Shown: positions 16,586 through 24,553, counted from the first letter of the stretch. The stretch: 64,000 nucleotides of DNA from Gammaproteobacteria bacterium (GCA_026709225.1 JAPOTJ010000065.1:1-64000), one strand, 5' to 3'. Translations and numbers: made by a program. The notes: generated by a model from the sequence alone, not told the origin.

Positions 16586-16762
16586 ATCGGCTCGCCGCGC
16601 CCACCGTGTTCGAGCAGCAACCGCTTGAGGGCTTGATGAACTTGGGATATCGTTGAACCCGTACCGGAGTCATTTGTCGTGGCGCCTATAATAGAAGAAT
16701 CGCGGGGCTAGCTTTCAGGATTCATGCGCCATTCATGGAACGAAATTCGCGCACGCGCTGCC
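16586..16762. repeat. 177-bp direct repeat, copy 2
   Basis: This is the second copy of the segment at 15629-15805. Here the rightward part is intact and leads into the full MmeI-like gene. The leftward part is a dead 5' remnant of the ATPase gene (about 30 codons), cut off by the PIN toxin gene. Each copy therefore keeps one functional gene start. Confidence 0.93.
16687..16692 (+). promoter_or_regulatory. -10 box of the MmeI-like gene
   Basis: TATAAT lies 31 bp before ATG 16724, in the same CTATAATAG palindrome as in copy 1. No good -35 is seen. The leftward half of this promoter now faces the 3' end of the PIN toxin gene. Confidence 0.5.
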
Positions 16763-19507
16763 AAGTTCGCCGAGGATTGGAAAGACGCGGCCTACGAGAA
16801 AGGCGAGACGCATAGCTTCTACAACGAATTTTTCGAGGTCTTTTTCGTCCGGCGCCGCTCGGTTGCAATCTACGAAGATCACGTCGAGAAACTCGACAAT
16901 AGCTCCGGCTACATTGATCTCTTTTGGCCAGGGAAACTGATCGTCGAGCAAAAGAGCGCAGGTCGCAATTTAGAGCGAGCCTACGACCAGGCTGTCGAGT
17001 ATTTCGATGCGCTGCCGGAGCATGAGCGCCCGCAATACATTCTGGTGAGCGACTTCCAGTCCTTTGAGCTGCACGACCTTGATGAACGCAGCAAAGTCTC
17101 GTTCACGCTTGCCGACTTGCCCCACCACGTCGAATCGTTCGGCTTCATGCAAGGGGTGCAGAAGCGCACCTTTCGCGATCAAGACCCAGTGAACGTCAAG
17201 GCCGCCGAGATCATGGGGCGGCTGCACGATGCACTCCTCGAATCCGGCTACAAAGGCCATGACTTGGAGCGATTTCTTGTGCGATTGGTGTTCTGCCTGT
17301 TCGCCGACGATACTGGCATCTTCGAGCGCGGCAGGTTTCTCGATTTTGTCGAGACACGCACCTCCGAAGATGGCTCGGACACCGGGCGCGCCCTGATCGA
17401 ACTCTTCCAAGTGTTGGACACGCCTGAAGAGGCGCGTCAATCAACCCGCGACGAAGACTTGCTTCGCTTCCCCTACGTCAATGGCTCGCTGTTCGAAGGT
17501 ACCTTGCGCATTCCGGCGTTCAGCGGCGCGATGCGAAAGCAACTGCTCGAAGCCTGCCATTTCGACTGGTCGAAGATTTCGCCAGCGATATTTGGCGCAC
17601 TGTTTCAGTCGGTCATGGACCCGGTCGCGCGACGCCAGAAAGGCGCGCACTACACGACCGAGAAGAATATCCTCAAGGTGATCGAACCGCTCTTTCTGGA
17701 CGAGCTGCGCGAAGAGTTTGCAAGGCTCAAGCGCAGCAAGAGCAGCCGTCGCCTCGCCGAACTCAGGCGCTTTCAAGAAAAGCTCGGCGGCCTGACCTTT
17801 TTCGACCCGGCGTGCGGCTGCGGGAACTTTCTTATCATCGCCTACCGCGAACTGCGGCTGCTTGAGATCGACGTGATTCGCGAGATTCGCGAGGCGACCG
17901 GGGCGACGGGACAACGGGTGATTGATACCGCATGGCAATCGGTGGTCGATGTCGATCAGTTCTACGGCATTGAGATTGGTGAGTTCCCGGCACGCATCGC
18001 CGAGTCCGCCTTGTGGATGATGGATCACATCATGAATAATCACCTGAGCCTTGAGTTCGGCGAGTCTTATGCGCGCATTCCGCTTGAGAAGTCGCCGCAT
18101 ATTGTTCATGGGGATGCGCTCGAACTCGACTGGTCAGAGCTGTTGCCGCCCGAACAGTGCTCCTACCTATTTGGCAATCCTCCATTTGGCGGATTCGTGA
18201 TTCGTGATGCCATCAAGCAAGCGCAAACGAAAGCTCTGATGGCTGAACTCGGCGCTGGCGGCTCGCGACTGGACTATGTAGCCGCATGGTTCTTAAAAGC
18301 TGCGGCCTACTTTCACGGGAATCCTGCACGCATCGCTTTCGTTGCGACTAACTCCATCACTCAGGGAGAGCAAGTCGCTCAGTTATGGCCTGCTTTATTC
18401 GAGAAGTATCAACTCAAAATAAATCTTGCGCATCGAACATTTCCGTGGGGGTCCGACGCGCCCGGGGTTGCCAAAGTGCATGTCGTAATCGTCGGCTTGA
18501 CCGATCGCAGTGCAGCGCCGTCCCGATGTCGTCTTTTCGAGTACGAAGACCAGAAAAAGGAGCCAGGCGAGACAAGGCCGATCCATATCGGTCCTTACCT
18601 GCAAGACGCAAGCGAGTTGGTCACTTGGACGCTTGTGGTCAAACGCCAAAGAAGTTCGCTTTTTGGGCTTCCGAAAATTGGCGTCGGCACCAAGCCTGTT
18701 GATGGCGGCCACTACATTCTCGACAAAGCAGAGAGAGACGACCTCCTGAATCGGGAACCAGACGCCACCGAACTGGTTCGCCCGTTTGTGGGCGGCAAGG
18801 AGTACATCAATGGTATCCGAAGATGGCTACTGTGCGTGACTGGAACATCTCCGCAAGTCCTACGTTCAATGCCGGGTGTCATGGAGCGTATTCGGGCTGT
18901 GCGGGCTTTCCGAGAAACCAGTGGAGGCAATTTGGCCAAGTCGCTGGCAGGCACTCCCACAGAGTTCCATGTCACCGTTTTGCCTACTTCGGACTTCTTG
19001 GTGATTCCAGAAGTAAGCTCGGAACGGCGAGAGTATGTGCCCATCGGATATTTGAAACCTCCCACGATTCCGAGCAACCAACTGCTGATAGTTGAAAACG
19101 CTACATTGTCAATATTCGCTTTGCTGATCTCTACCATGCACATGGCGTGGCTCAGATACGTTGGAGGTAGGCTCGAAAGCAGGTATCGCTATTCGAGCGG
19201 CCTCGTCTACAACACCTTCCCGCTGCCGCCAAAAGACGCCGACCTCTCGAAGCTCGACCCTTTGGCACAAGACGTGCTCGATGCCCGCGCTGAACACCCC
19301 GACGCGACGCTCGCCGACCTCTATGACCCAGACCTGATGCCGCCCAATCTCCGCCGTGCGCATCGCAATCTCGACCGAGCAGTGGACCGGCTCTATCGCC
19401 GCGGCGGCTTCAACTCCGAACAGGAGCGCGTCCAACACCTTTTCATGCGCTACGAACACATGCAAGCACCATTGGTCGCAAACCAGCGACGCAAACGCAG
19501 TCGCTGA
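16724..19507 (+). CDS. MmeI-like type IIL restriction-modification enzyme
   Basis: A 927-residue single-chain RM protein, the usual length for MmeI relatives. The N-terminal nuclease has Asp65 in YIDLF and Glu75-Gln-Lys77 in IVEQK, a PD-ExK type site. A helical connector follows. The gamma-class adenine methyltransferase has motif I FFDPACGCGNF (about 359-369) and motif IV GNPPFGG (484-490). A target-recognition domain lies at about 600-830, with C-terminal GLVYNTFPLPP. All motifs are intact, so methylation and cutting are both predicted. The ATG at 16724 starts the family N-terminus MRHSWNEIRARAAKF. It was once divergently paired with the ATPase at 14470. Its recognition site cannot be read from the sequence. 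Confidence 0.93.
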   Translation: MRHSWNEIRARAAKFAEDWKDAAYEKGETHSFYNEFFEVFFVRRRSVAIYEDHVEKLDNSSGYIDLFWPGKLIVEQKSAGRNLERAYDQAVEYFDALPEHERPQYILVSDFQSFELHDLDERSKVSFTLADLPHHVESFGFMQGVQKRTFRDQDPVNVKAAEIMGRLHDALLESGYKGHDLERFLVRLVFCLFADDTGIFERGRFLDFVETRTSEDGSDTGRALIELFQVLDTPEEARQSTRDEDLLRFPYVNGSLFEGTLRIPAFSGAMRKQLLEACHFDWSKISPAIFGALFQSVMDPVARRQKGAHYTTEKNILKVIEPLFLDELREEFARLKRSKSSRRLAELRRFQEKLGGLTFFDPACGCGNFLIIAYRELRLLEIDVIREIREATGATGQRVIDTAWQSVVDVDQFYGIEIGEFPARIAESALWMMDHIMNNHLSLEFGESYARIPLEKSPHIVHGDALELDWSELLPPEQCSYLFGNPPFGGFVIRDAIKQAQTKALMAELGAGGSRLDYVAAWFLKAAAYFHGNPARIAFVATNSITQGEQVAQLWPALFEKYQLKINLAHRTFPWGSDAPGVAKVHVVIVGLTDRSAAPSRCRLFEYEDQKKEPGETRPIHIGPYLQDASELVTWTLVVKRQRSSLFGLPKIGVGTKPVDGGHYILDKAERDDLLNREPDATELVRPFVGGKEYINGIRRWLLCVTGTSPQVLRSMPGVMERIRAVRAFRETSGGNLAKSLAGTPTEFHVTVLPTSDFLVIPEVSSERREYVPIGYLKPPTIPSNQLLIVENATLSIFALLISTMHMAWLRYVGGRLESRYRYSSGLVYNTFPLPPKDADLSKLDPLAQDVLDARAEHPDATLADLYDPDLMPPNLRRAHRNLDRAVDRLYRRGGFNSEQERVQHLFMRYEHMQAPLVANQRRKRSR

Positions 19508-19572
19508 AACCCGTACTTGATTGAACTCGGCTGGTCGGTAAAATAGCTAAAACTCAAGCAAAGGGCGCAAGC

Positions 19573-19827
19573 ATGGCAAGCATCACAATCCGCAACATCG
19601 AGAACGACGTAAAGGCACGGCTCACGACCCACGCGGCTCAAAACGGGCGATCCATGGAAGAAGAGGCTCGAAGAATACTGCTGCAAGCGGTTCCGTCCGG
19701 AGATGTACCCGAAAAGGGGTTGGGAACGGCAATCCACGAACTATTTAAGCCCTTTGCCGGTCACGAGCTGCCTATCCCACCTCGAGTGAGGTGCTCTCCA
19801 ATTTTCGGACAGGTTGCCAAGGTGTGA
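19573..19827 (+). CDS. FitA-like antitoxin, toxin partner missing
   Basis: An 84-residue protein. Residues 1-45 are a FitA/VapB ribbon-helix-helix domain (MASITIRNIENDVKARLTTHAAQNGRSMEEEARRIL, quoted in part). The C-terminal half (GTAIHELFKPFAGHELPIPPR) matches the toxin-binding region, but the last 15 residues (CSPIFGQVAKV) look foreign. No PIN toxin follows; instead a lipoprotein gene begins 50 bp later. It is most likely the left-over half of a toxin-antitoxin module. Confidence 0.75.
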   Translation: MASITIRNIENDVKARLTTHAAQNGRSMEEEARRILLQAVPSGDVPEKGLGTAIHELFKPFAGHELPIPPRVRCSPIFGQVAKV

Positions 19828-19877
19828 TAGAGATAGGAAGTGATGCACACGGGAATTATTCCACAGGGTATTCTTTC

Positions 19878-20222
19878 ATGAAACACCTAGTGTTTATAGT
19901 CGTGTTGGTTTCGTTTGTGATGGGATGTAGCTCTTTTCTGCCTTCTTCTGATTTAGAGAAGGCAAAATGGTGCGCTGAGCTTCGCCTTGAAATTCAAAGG
20001 GAATCGAAACTGCTCGGTCGTCAAAACCCTCTGGTAATACCTCAAATTCGCAATGCTTTTTGGGTTCCTTTTGCGCCATTTTTATCTGGGATACTGGCAA
20101 GCATCATAGGTGGAGCTATTGTCGTTGAATTGGAACAGATAGACGAAGAGAAACGTAGGATTGAAAACTTTGATGCTATTGTGGATTTATATATGAGCGA
20201 ATGCGAACCTCTCGCAACATGA
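19878..20222 (+). CDS. Small putative lipoprotein
   Basis: A 114-residue protein starting MKHLVFIVVLVSFVMGCSS, a lipoprotein signal with lipobox VMGC. A second hydrophobic stretch WVPFAPFLSGILASIIGGAIVV follows around residues 60-80, and the acidic tail has a short coiled-coil-like EQIDEEKRRIENFDAIVDLY. It is clearly more AT-rich than the neighbouring housekeeping genes, suggesting recent acquisition. No family is recognised. ATG 19878 is chosen because the signal peptide begins there; the open frame further upstream runs through the antitoxin end. Confidence 0.6.
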   Translation: MKHLVFIVVLVSFVMGCSSFLPSSDLEKAKWCAELRLEIQRESKLLGRQNPLVIPQIRNAFWVPFAPFLSGILASIIGGAIVVELEQIDEEKRRIENFDAIVDLYMSECEPLAT

Positions 20223-20229
20223 GCACATT

Positions 20230-20352
20230 ATGAAGTGGTCGAGGTGGGGAAGATCGAAAAGTTATGTCGAATCTGTAACCGAAGAGTATTACGCAGAATG
20301 GCTAGTCAAGTATATAACCCCCTTTTTTTTACCGAGTGCTCCGCCTGAATAG
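20230..20352 (+). CDS. Possible 40-residue ORF
   Basis: An ORF of 40 codons begins 7 bp after the lipoprotein stop. It is rich in Trp, Tyr, Ser and Glu (YVESVTEEYYAEWLVKYI) with a Pro-rich end. The close spacing suggests translational coupling. No homology is recognised and it may be chance. Confidence 0.3.
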   Translation: MKWSRWGRSKSYVESVTEEYYAEWLVKYITPFFLPSAPPE

Positions 20353-20443
20353 GGCTCGCTTTGCGGACTTTGCCAAATACCTTCACGATGGAGCCAAGCC
20401 GCTGCATCCCCCTGATCGTCTCGGTATAGGGGCCAGCCAGCCA

Positions 20444-20689
20444 CTATCCCGCCAGCCGGATTGTCTCTAGCCGACTTGACATCATCCTCAGCGGAATCAC
20501 ATCGGTAGCAAGCGGACGAAACAGGTGCCGGTTCAATTCGTACAAATCGGGCACGAGTTCAAGGACCTTGCACGCCATGTCTTGATGTGATGCCGCTTCC
20601 GCCACAAGTCCGGGAACATCCGTATCTAAGATGTACCAGACACCAGCTTCGTCATCCCACGAAATTTCCGCAAAATAGATATGTTCCAT
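20444..20689 (-). CDS. DUF1902 / HicB-like antitoxin-type protein
   Basis: An 81-residue protein with the DUF1902 pattern: IYFAEISWDDEAGVWYILDTDVPGLVAEA, then a helix with LELVPDLYELN. DUF1902 proteins are HicB-like partial RNase H folds, usually antitoxins beside a HicA-like toxin. No HicA is visible on either side. ATG 20689 is chosen from the domain start; ATG 20722 would add 11 residues. It is probably an orphan antitoxin or relic. Confidence 0.65.
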   Translation of the reverse strand: MEHIYFAEISWDDEAGVWYILDTDVPGLVAEAASHQDMACKVLELVPDLYELNRHLFRPLATDVIPLRMMSSRLETIRLAG

Positions 20690-20722
20690 GTCATCGATAC
20701 CATCACACATGGTCACTTGCAT

Positions 20723-21167
20723 TATGCTTTGCAGAGGCTGCCCTTGACCACCAGTTCAATCATGATGAGCGTCACAATCCAATGAAGCACGCATCAGTTA
20801 TCTCGCTTGCGCTGCTGCTGCCCGGATGCGGTGGCGGAATTTGCCCAGCGAGCAACTCGCCAGTCAATTCCTATTGACCGCTCCGCCCAAATGAAACAGT
20901 TTCAGACTGGCTTGACAAGTTACTAGCGCTCGACCTGTTTGCAAAAGTAAAGGAGCGAATAGAGTAAGATGATCGCTATCTCATTCATTAGAATCCATGC
21001 ACTAAAACTGGCACACGAGCGGAAAAACCGGGCGACAGGAAGGTGTCCCAAAAGGTTGGTACCAGACCGATATGCGGCTAAAGGAAGGCTCCCCAAACGA
21101 CATGGTGTGGATTTTGAAGCGTGGCGGTGCCGAAAGAAGACCAGAACACGACAAGGCAGGAGATGAC
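20723..21167. other. Accessory stretch with only tiny ORFs
   Basis: No recognisable gene is present. The stretch contains a 31-codon lipoprotein-like ORF (20782-20877) and a basic 65-codon frame (20969-21166) of unconvincing composition. It has the look of eroded island DNA between antitoxin remnants. Confidence 0.4.
20782..20877 (+). CDS. Possible 31-residue lipoprotein peptide
   Basis: MKHASVISLALLLPGCGGG has a short positively charged start, a hydrophobic core and a Cys at a plausible lipobox (LPGC). The mature peptide would be only 15 residues. It could be an entericidin-like peptide, a degraded gene or chance. Confidence 0.25.
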   Translation: MKHASVISLALLLPGCGGGICPASNSPVNSY

Positions 21168-21347
21168 ATGAACAATCTATATCTGATGGGAGTCATGGTG
21201 CTAGGTTTCCTGAGCATAGCAGGGATGCTGCTTGGGCAGAATCGCAGCATTGCGGACTTGCGCGAAAGAATGGCAAAGATCGAAACTCGGTTGGATATTC
21301 TGTTTGCACAACTCCAATTGGCGAAAAAGCATGGGTCGGAAGGCTAG
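21168..21347 (+). CDS. Small single-pass membrane protein with coiled coil
   Basis: A 59-residue protein. Residues 1-22 form a membrane segment (NLYLMGVMVLGFLSIAGMLL), followed by an amphipathic coiled coil (RSIADLRERMAKIETRLDILFAQLQLAKK). This layout resembles phage XhlA-type or other small helper membrane proteins. ATG 21168 has a good Shine-Dalgarno CAGGAG at about 8 bp. No function can be assigned. Confidence 0.6.
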   Translation: MNNLYLMGVMVLGFLSIAGMLLGQNRSIADLRERMAKIETRLDILFAQLQLAKKHGSEG

Positions 21348-21395
21348 GCGAGGACGTAAGGAGTAGCTACTGTCGCACGAACATAGTCAAGCGAG

Positions 21396-21427
21396 ATTCG
21401 ATTACGCCGCCCGTTGGGCGGTCGATT
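21396..21427. repeat. Hairpin before RHH antitoxin gene
   Basis: CCGCCC-GTT-GGGCGG (21407-21421) is a perfect 6-bp stem directly before ATG 21429. The surrounding 32 bases resemble 55754-55786 inside the hairpin element near 55.8 kb (ATTCGAT...GCCGCCCGTT...TCGATT in both). It could be an operator for the antitoxin or a fragment of the same mobile element. Confidence 0.45.
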
Positions 21428-21428
21428 T

Positions 21429-21662
21429 ATGAACATCACTCTCTCCGTCAATGACCAAGTAGTCGCAAAAGCTCTTCGCATTGCTGCTGCCCGCGGCACG
21501 AGCCTCAACCAAATGATTCGAGACTACCTTCAAAAGGTGACACAACTTGATGACTTGGACGCTGTGGTAGCAGACTTAGAACGGCGATGGGACACGGAAG
21601 ACTACCGATCATACGGCGCGTGGTCGCGAGAGGAGATGCATGAGCGATCAGAAGATTCTTGA
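21429..21662 (+). CDS. RHH antitoxin of a broken VapBC-type module
   Basis: A 77-residue ribbon-helix-helix protein: NITLSVNDQVVAKALRIAA forms the DNA-contact strand and first helix, then GTSLNQMIRDYLQKV, then an acidic toxin-binding tail. The tail ends YGAWSREEMHERSEDS, typical of VapB partners of PIN toxins. The start ATG 21429 begins the RHH strand. The toxin reading frame overlaps its 3' end but is cut off after 14 codons. Confidence 0.78.
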   Translation: MNITLSVNDQVVAKALRIAAARGTSLNQMIRDYLQKVTQLDDLDAVVADLERRWDTEDYRSYGAWSREEMHERSEDS

Positions 21663-21684
21663 TGCAAATTCCCTCAACGCTTGA
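21640..21684 (+). pseudogene. Truncated PIN toxin, first 14 codons only
   Basis: ATG 21640 lies inside the antitoxin gene, as usual for such operons. It reads MSDQKILDANSLNA and then stops. PIN toxins typically start M(S/T)xxxxLDTNVLVYA, so the beginning fits and the rest is missing. The stop is 2 bp from the convergent end of the glycosyltransferase gene at 21687, marking the right edge of the island. Confidence 0.65.
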
Positions 21685-21686
21685 GA

Positions 21687-22403
21687 TCACTGACGGACTT
21701 CCCCTTCACGATAATAGCGCTTCGCCAACAACGCCGGAGACGCGCCCCACGCATAGGCAAGGCGAGTGCGGAATATCCGCAACGTGCCGCGCACGAAGCC
21801 GTCGCGCTGCCATTTCCGGCGCGAGGTCTGAAGGCGCTCTGACAGGCAGACTGGCGGGCGAAGCCGCCGCAAACGAAGCGAAAGCGCAATGTCTTCCATG
21901 AGCGGCTGATTCGGCACGCCGCCCGCCTCGGCAAGAAGTGTCCGGTCTACGAATATCCCCTGATCACCGGTGGCAATGCAGGTCAGGCGAGAGCGAAGGT
22001 TCATTGTCCAAGACAGAACCCGAAATCCGAAGGGTACAGGCGCATCACCTAGCTGCACATTGAACCGTCCCCAGACTCGCTTGCCTATCAATGCGGCAAG
22101 AGCATCCCAGACTTCCGAGCCCACACGCGAATCGGCGTGCAGGAACCACAGCAACTCGCCCTGACTCGCGAGGTATCCCGCCTGCAACTGCCCGCCCCTC
22201 GTTGGCGGCGAGGTGAGTACGCGCGCGCCGTGCTGCGCGGCGACCTCGCATGTCGCGTCCTGACTGCCGCCGTCAACGACGATGACTTCGAACGGTGTGT
22301 GTTCCGTTTGCAGTTCCTTTTGCAGACACGCGAGATCGCCCAAGAGAATTCGCACGTTCTCTGCTTCATTGAGCGTGGGGATAATAATGCTGACGCCGGT
22401 CAC
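21687..22403 (-). CDS. GT2-type glycosyltransferase, TIGR04283 family
   Basis: A 238-residue family 2 glycosyltransferase with no membrane anchor. SIIIPTLNEAENVRILL opens the domain, then VIVVDGGSQDAT, WFLHADSRV (DXD-like) and GDQGIFVDRTLL. The family is 'transferase 2, rSAM/selenodomain-associated'. Its usual partner, TIGR04282, is found at 13829-14440, downstream in the direction of transcription but 7.2 kb away. The ATG overlaps the stop of the DUF4143 gene (ATGA), so the two are probably coupled. The C-terminus appears complete. Confidence 0.9.
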   Translation of the reverse strand: MTGVSIIIPTLNEAENVRILLGDLACLQKELQTEHTPFEVIVVDGGSQDATCEVAAQHGARVLTSPPTRGGQLQAGYLASQGELLWFLHADSRVGSEVWDALAALIGKRVWGRFNVQLGDAPVPFGFRVLSWTMNLRSRLTCIATGDQGIFVDRTLLAEAGGVPNQPLMEDIALSLRLRRLRPPVCLSERLQTSRRKWQRDGFVRGTLRIFRTRLAYAWGASPALLAKRYYREGEVRQ

Positions 22404-23593
22404 GAGTCCGCATTGTCCATTTGATCGACCTGGTCGAAAGGCAGCGCTTGCACGCCGTTTGAGAATGTCAGACGATCACCCCGATACACGAGGGTTCGCG
22501 AAAGCACGTTCGGCGCGATCGATGCGATGCGATTCAGTCCAGTGAGAAGATTTGATCGATAGGTTGCCGCCGATTTGATTTCCACCGCGTCAAAACCGCC
22601 AGCCTTGGGGACAAGCAGACCGACTTCCACATGATTGCTGTCGCGATAAAAGTACATCTCGGGACGATGTCCTTTGTTTGCTTGGGATTTCAGGAACTCT
22701 CCAACGACCAGATTCTCAAAAATGGCACCCACGAGCGGGTCTCTTGACACCTGATCAGGTGAACGGATGCCGAGAATGTAGCAAAGCAGGCCAGTTTCGA
22801 CGAAGTAGTACTTGGGAGACTTGATCATACGCTTGCCAAAATCCTCGAAATAGGGGGGCAAGCGATAGACGAGGAACGAGGCCTCAAGTATGGATAGCCA
22901 GTCGCCGACGGTCCTGGGGCTCGTGCCAAGGTCGTCCGCGAGCGAACTCTTGTTGAGGCACTGACCGACCCGTCCTGCGAGCAGACGAACCAGATTCTCG
23001 AAGAGGCGCACATCCTTCAGGTTGATAAGTTGACGGACATCGCGCTCCACGTAAGTCTGGTAATAGTTGGCATATGCAGTGGAAGGCTGCTGGCCCTGAT
23101 CATGAATGCGCGGCAAGAAGCCTTCGAACGCATGATCCCATGCGGAATAGCCTTGCCGCACATCTCTCAATTCTGCGATGGAAAAGGGATAGAGATTGAG
23201 GACAGCAGTACGACCCGCCAAAGACTGACCGACCGCTTGACGCACGCCCAACTGATGGGAGCCGGTCAACACAAAACGACCGTTGCGCCGCTCCTCGTCC
23301 ACGATCACTTGAATGTAGCTCAAAAGCTCAGGCGCATGCTGGATTTCATCGATGATAGTCGGCTCGGGGAACCGTGAAAGCAGGGTTTTCGGATCCTCTA
23401 GGGACAGCGTGCGCAGTTCCGGGTTCTCCAGATTGCAATAGTCAAAGTCGGGCATTTCTGATCGCACCAGCGTGGTCTTGCCAGCTTGGCGAGGGCCAAG
23501 CACCGTGACCACAGGATACTCAGCGAGAAGCCTATGCAGCTCCGGCGCTACCGCTCTTCGGATCAATGCAGGGCCTCCATCTATGTCACTCAA
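22400..23593 (-). CDS. DUF4143 AAA ATPase
   Basis: A 397-residue protein. The N-terminal AAA_14 domain has Walker A GPRQAGKTTL, Walker B-like PTIIDEIQHAP and sensor FVLTGSHQ. The C-terminal DUF4143 has YYQTYVERDVRQLINL, LADDLGTSPRTVGDWLSILEASF, YFVETGLLCYILGI and a PD-ExK-like end VEVGLLVPKAGGFDAVEIKSA. Such proteins are widespread and sporadic. Their C-terminal fold resembles a nuclease, but function is unproven. It is translationally coupled to the TIGR04283 gene. Confidence 0.9.
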   Translation of the reverse strand: MSDIDGGPALIRRAVAPELHRLLAEYPVVTVLGPRQAGKTTLVRSEMPDFDYCNLENPELRTLSLEDPKTLLSRFPEPTIIDEIQHAPELLSYIQVIVDEERRNGRFVLTGSHQLGVRQAVGQSLAGRTAVLNLYPFSIAELRDVRQGYSAWDHAFEGFLPRIHDQGQQPSTAYANYYQTYVERDVRQLINLKDVRLFENLVRLLAGRVGQCLNKSSLADDLGTSPRTVGDWLSILEASFLVYRLPPYFEDFGKRMIKSPKYYFVETGLLCYILGIRSPDQVSRDPLVGAIFENLVVGEFLKSQANKGHRPEMYFYRDSNHVEVGLLVPKAGGFDAVEIKSAATYRSNLLTGLNRIASIAPNVLSRTLVYRGDRLTFSNGVQALPFDQVDQMDNADS

Positions 23594-23734
23594 TCTATGT
23601 AAATCGGGGGTTGAAGTCGCATATTACATAATTTGCACGTGTCGGGCAGAAGCCTGAAGCGGGCACATAGCGTTGTGCTATGCATTAGTTCACAATATAA
23701 TTCACATCGTTTCATAAGAATCGAATTGATTAAG

Positions 23735-24553
23735 ATGCTCGCCAAACCAACCCCGCTGGGCACTGAGAGCCCGACTGAGGTGCCACTGCTCAACGCACCG
23801 CTGGCGCGAGTCGTCGCACAAGTCCGATTCCCTCCCATCCTTGCGATCAGGAAGATTGATGGAATGGTGGATTTTCAGGAAGCGCTGCGCGCCGACTTCC
23901 CTCATCTGCAACGAAATGATATCAGGAGCGTTGAAGTCGAACCGGGCCGAGAACCGAACGTTTCCGAAACAGTGATCTGGCGTCTCTCGGACGGACCGGA
24001 ACCAACAGCATGGCGCGTGTCGCTTGGCATAGATTTTGTCGCACTGGACACGTATAGATACGTTAGCCGCGAAGATTTTCTTGACCGCCTTCGGAAAGTG
24101 TTGGACAGCGTTGCAGCATGCTTCGAGCCCGCCGAAGCTCAACGGCTCGGATTGCGGTACATCGACCGCCTTGAGCGCAGCGCCTTACATGAAATAGGGC
24201 AGCTTATTCAACCGGGCGTCCTAGGAATCTTCAGTCCGGGGGGAGGTTCGCCGGACATACTCCGCAAGGCGACGGCACACCTCATGACCGAAGCCCAGTT
24301 TGCAGCCGAGGAAGGAGCGATTCAGGGTCGTTGGGGCAACTTACCAGCGAATGCAACCTACGATCCAGACACGCTGCAACCGATAGGGGAAGAGAGCTGG
24401 GTTTTGGACCTAGATATGTTTTCACTACAAGCTTTGCCGTTCAAATCGGATGAATTGATTAGCACTACGCGGACTTTCTCGAAGCGCCTCTACTCGGTGT
24501 TTAGACTGATGGTTACGGAAGAATTCCTACGGTTCTACGGAGGACAGCCATGA
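23735..24553 (+). CDS. TIGR04255 family protein
   Basis: A 272-residue protein of the sporadically distributed TIGR04255 family. It has the typical early segment PLARVVAQVRFPPIL, a central ETVIWRLSDGPEPTAWRVSLG, and the late signature EAQRLGLRYIDRLE. No enzymatic motif is known. The ATG at 23735 is used because conservation starts there; a TATAAT at 23695-23700 gives a short leader. It is first in a three-gene operon with 4-bp ATGA overlaps at both junctions. Members often occur in accessory DNA, and an immunity role is a reasonable guess only. Confidence 0.82.
   Translation: MLAKPTPLGTESPTEVPLLNAPLARVVAQVRFPPILAIRKIDGMVDFQEALRADFPHLQRNDIRSVEVEPGREPNVSETVIWRLSDGPEPTAWRVSLGIDFVALDTYRYVSREDFLDRLRKVLDSVAACFEPAEAQRLGLRYIDRLERSALHEIGQLIQPGVLGIFSPGGGSPDILRKATAHLMTEAQFAAEEGAIQGRWGNLPANATYDPDTLQPIGEESWVLDLDMFSLQALPFKSDELISTTRTFSKRLYSVFRLMVTEEFLRFYGGQP

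Noticed and set aside
20969..21166. Basic 65-codon frame ending just before the small membrane protein
   Set aside because: Composition is like random GC-rich DNA, and its 3' end overlaps the Shine-Dalgarno region of the next gene.
21407..21421. Possible integron attC site (GTTGGGC core)
   Set aside because: The paired RYYYAAC core and the rest of an attC fold are missing, and neighbouring small genes are not bounded by similar sites.
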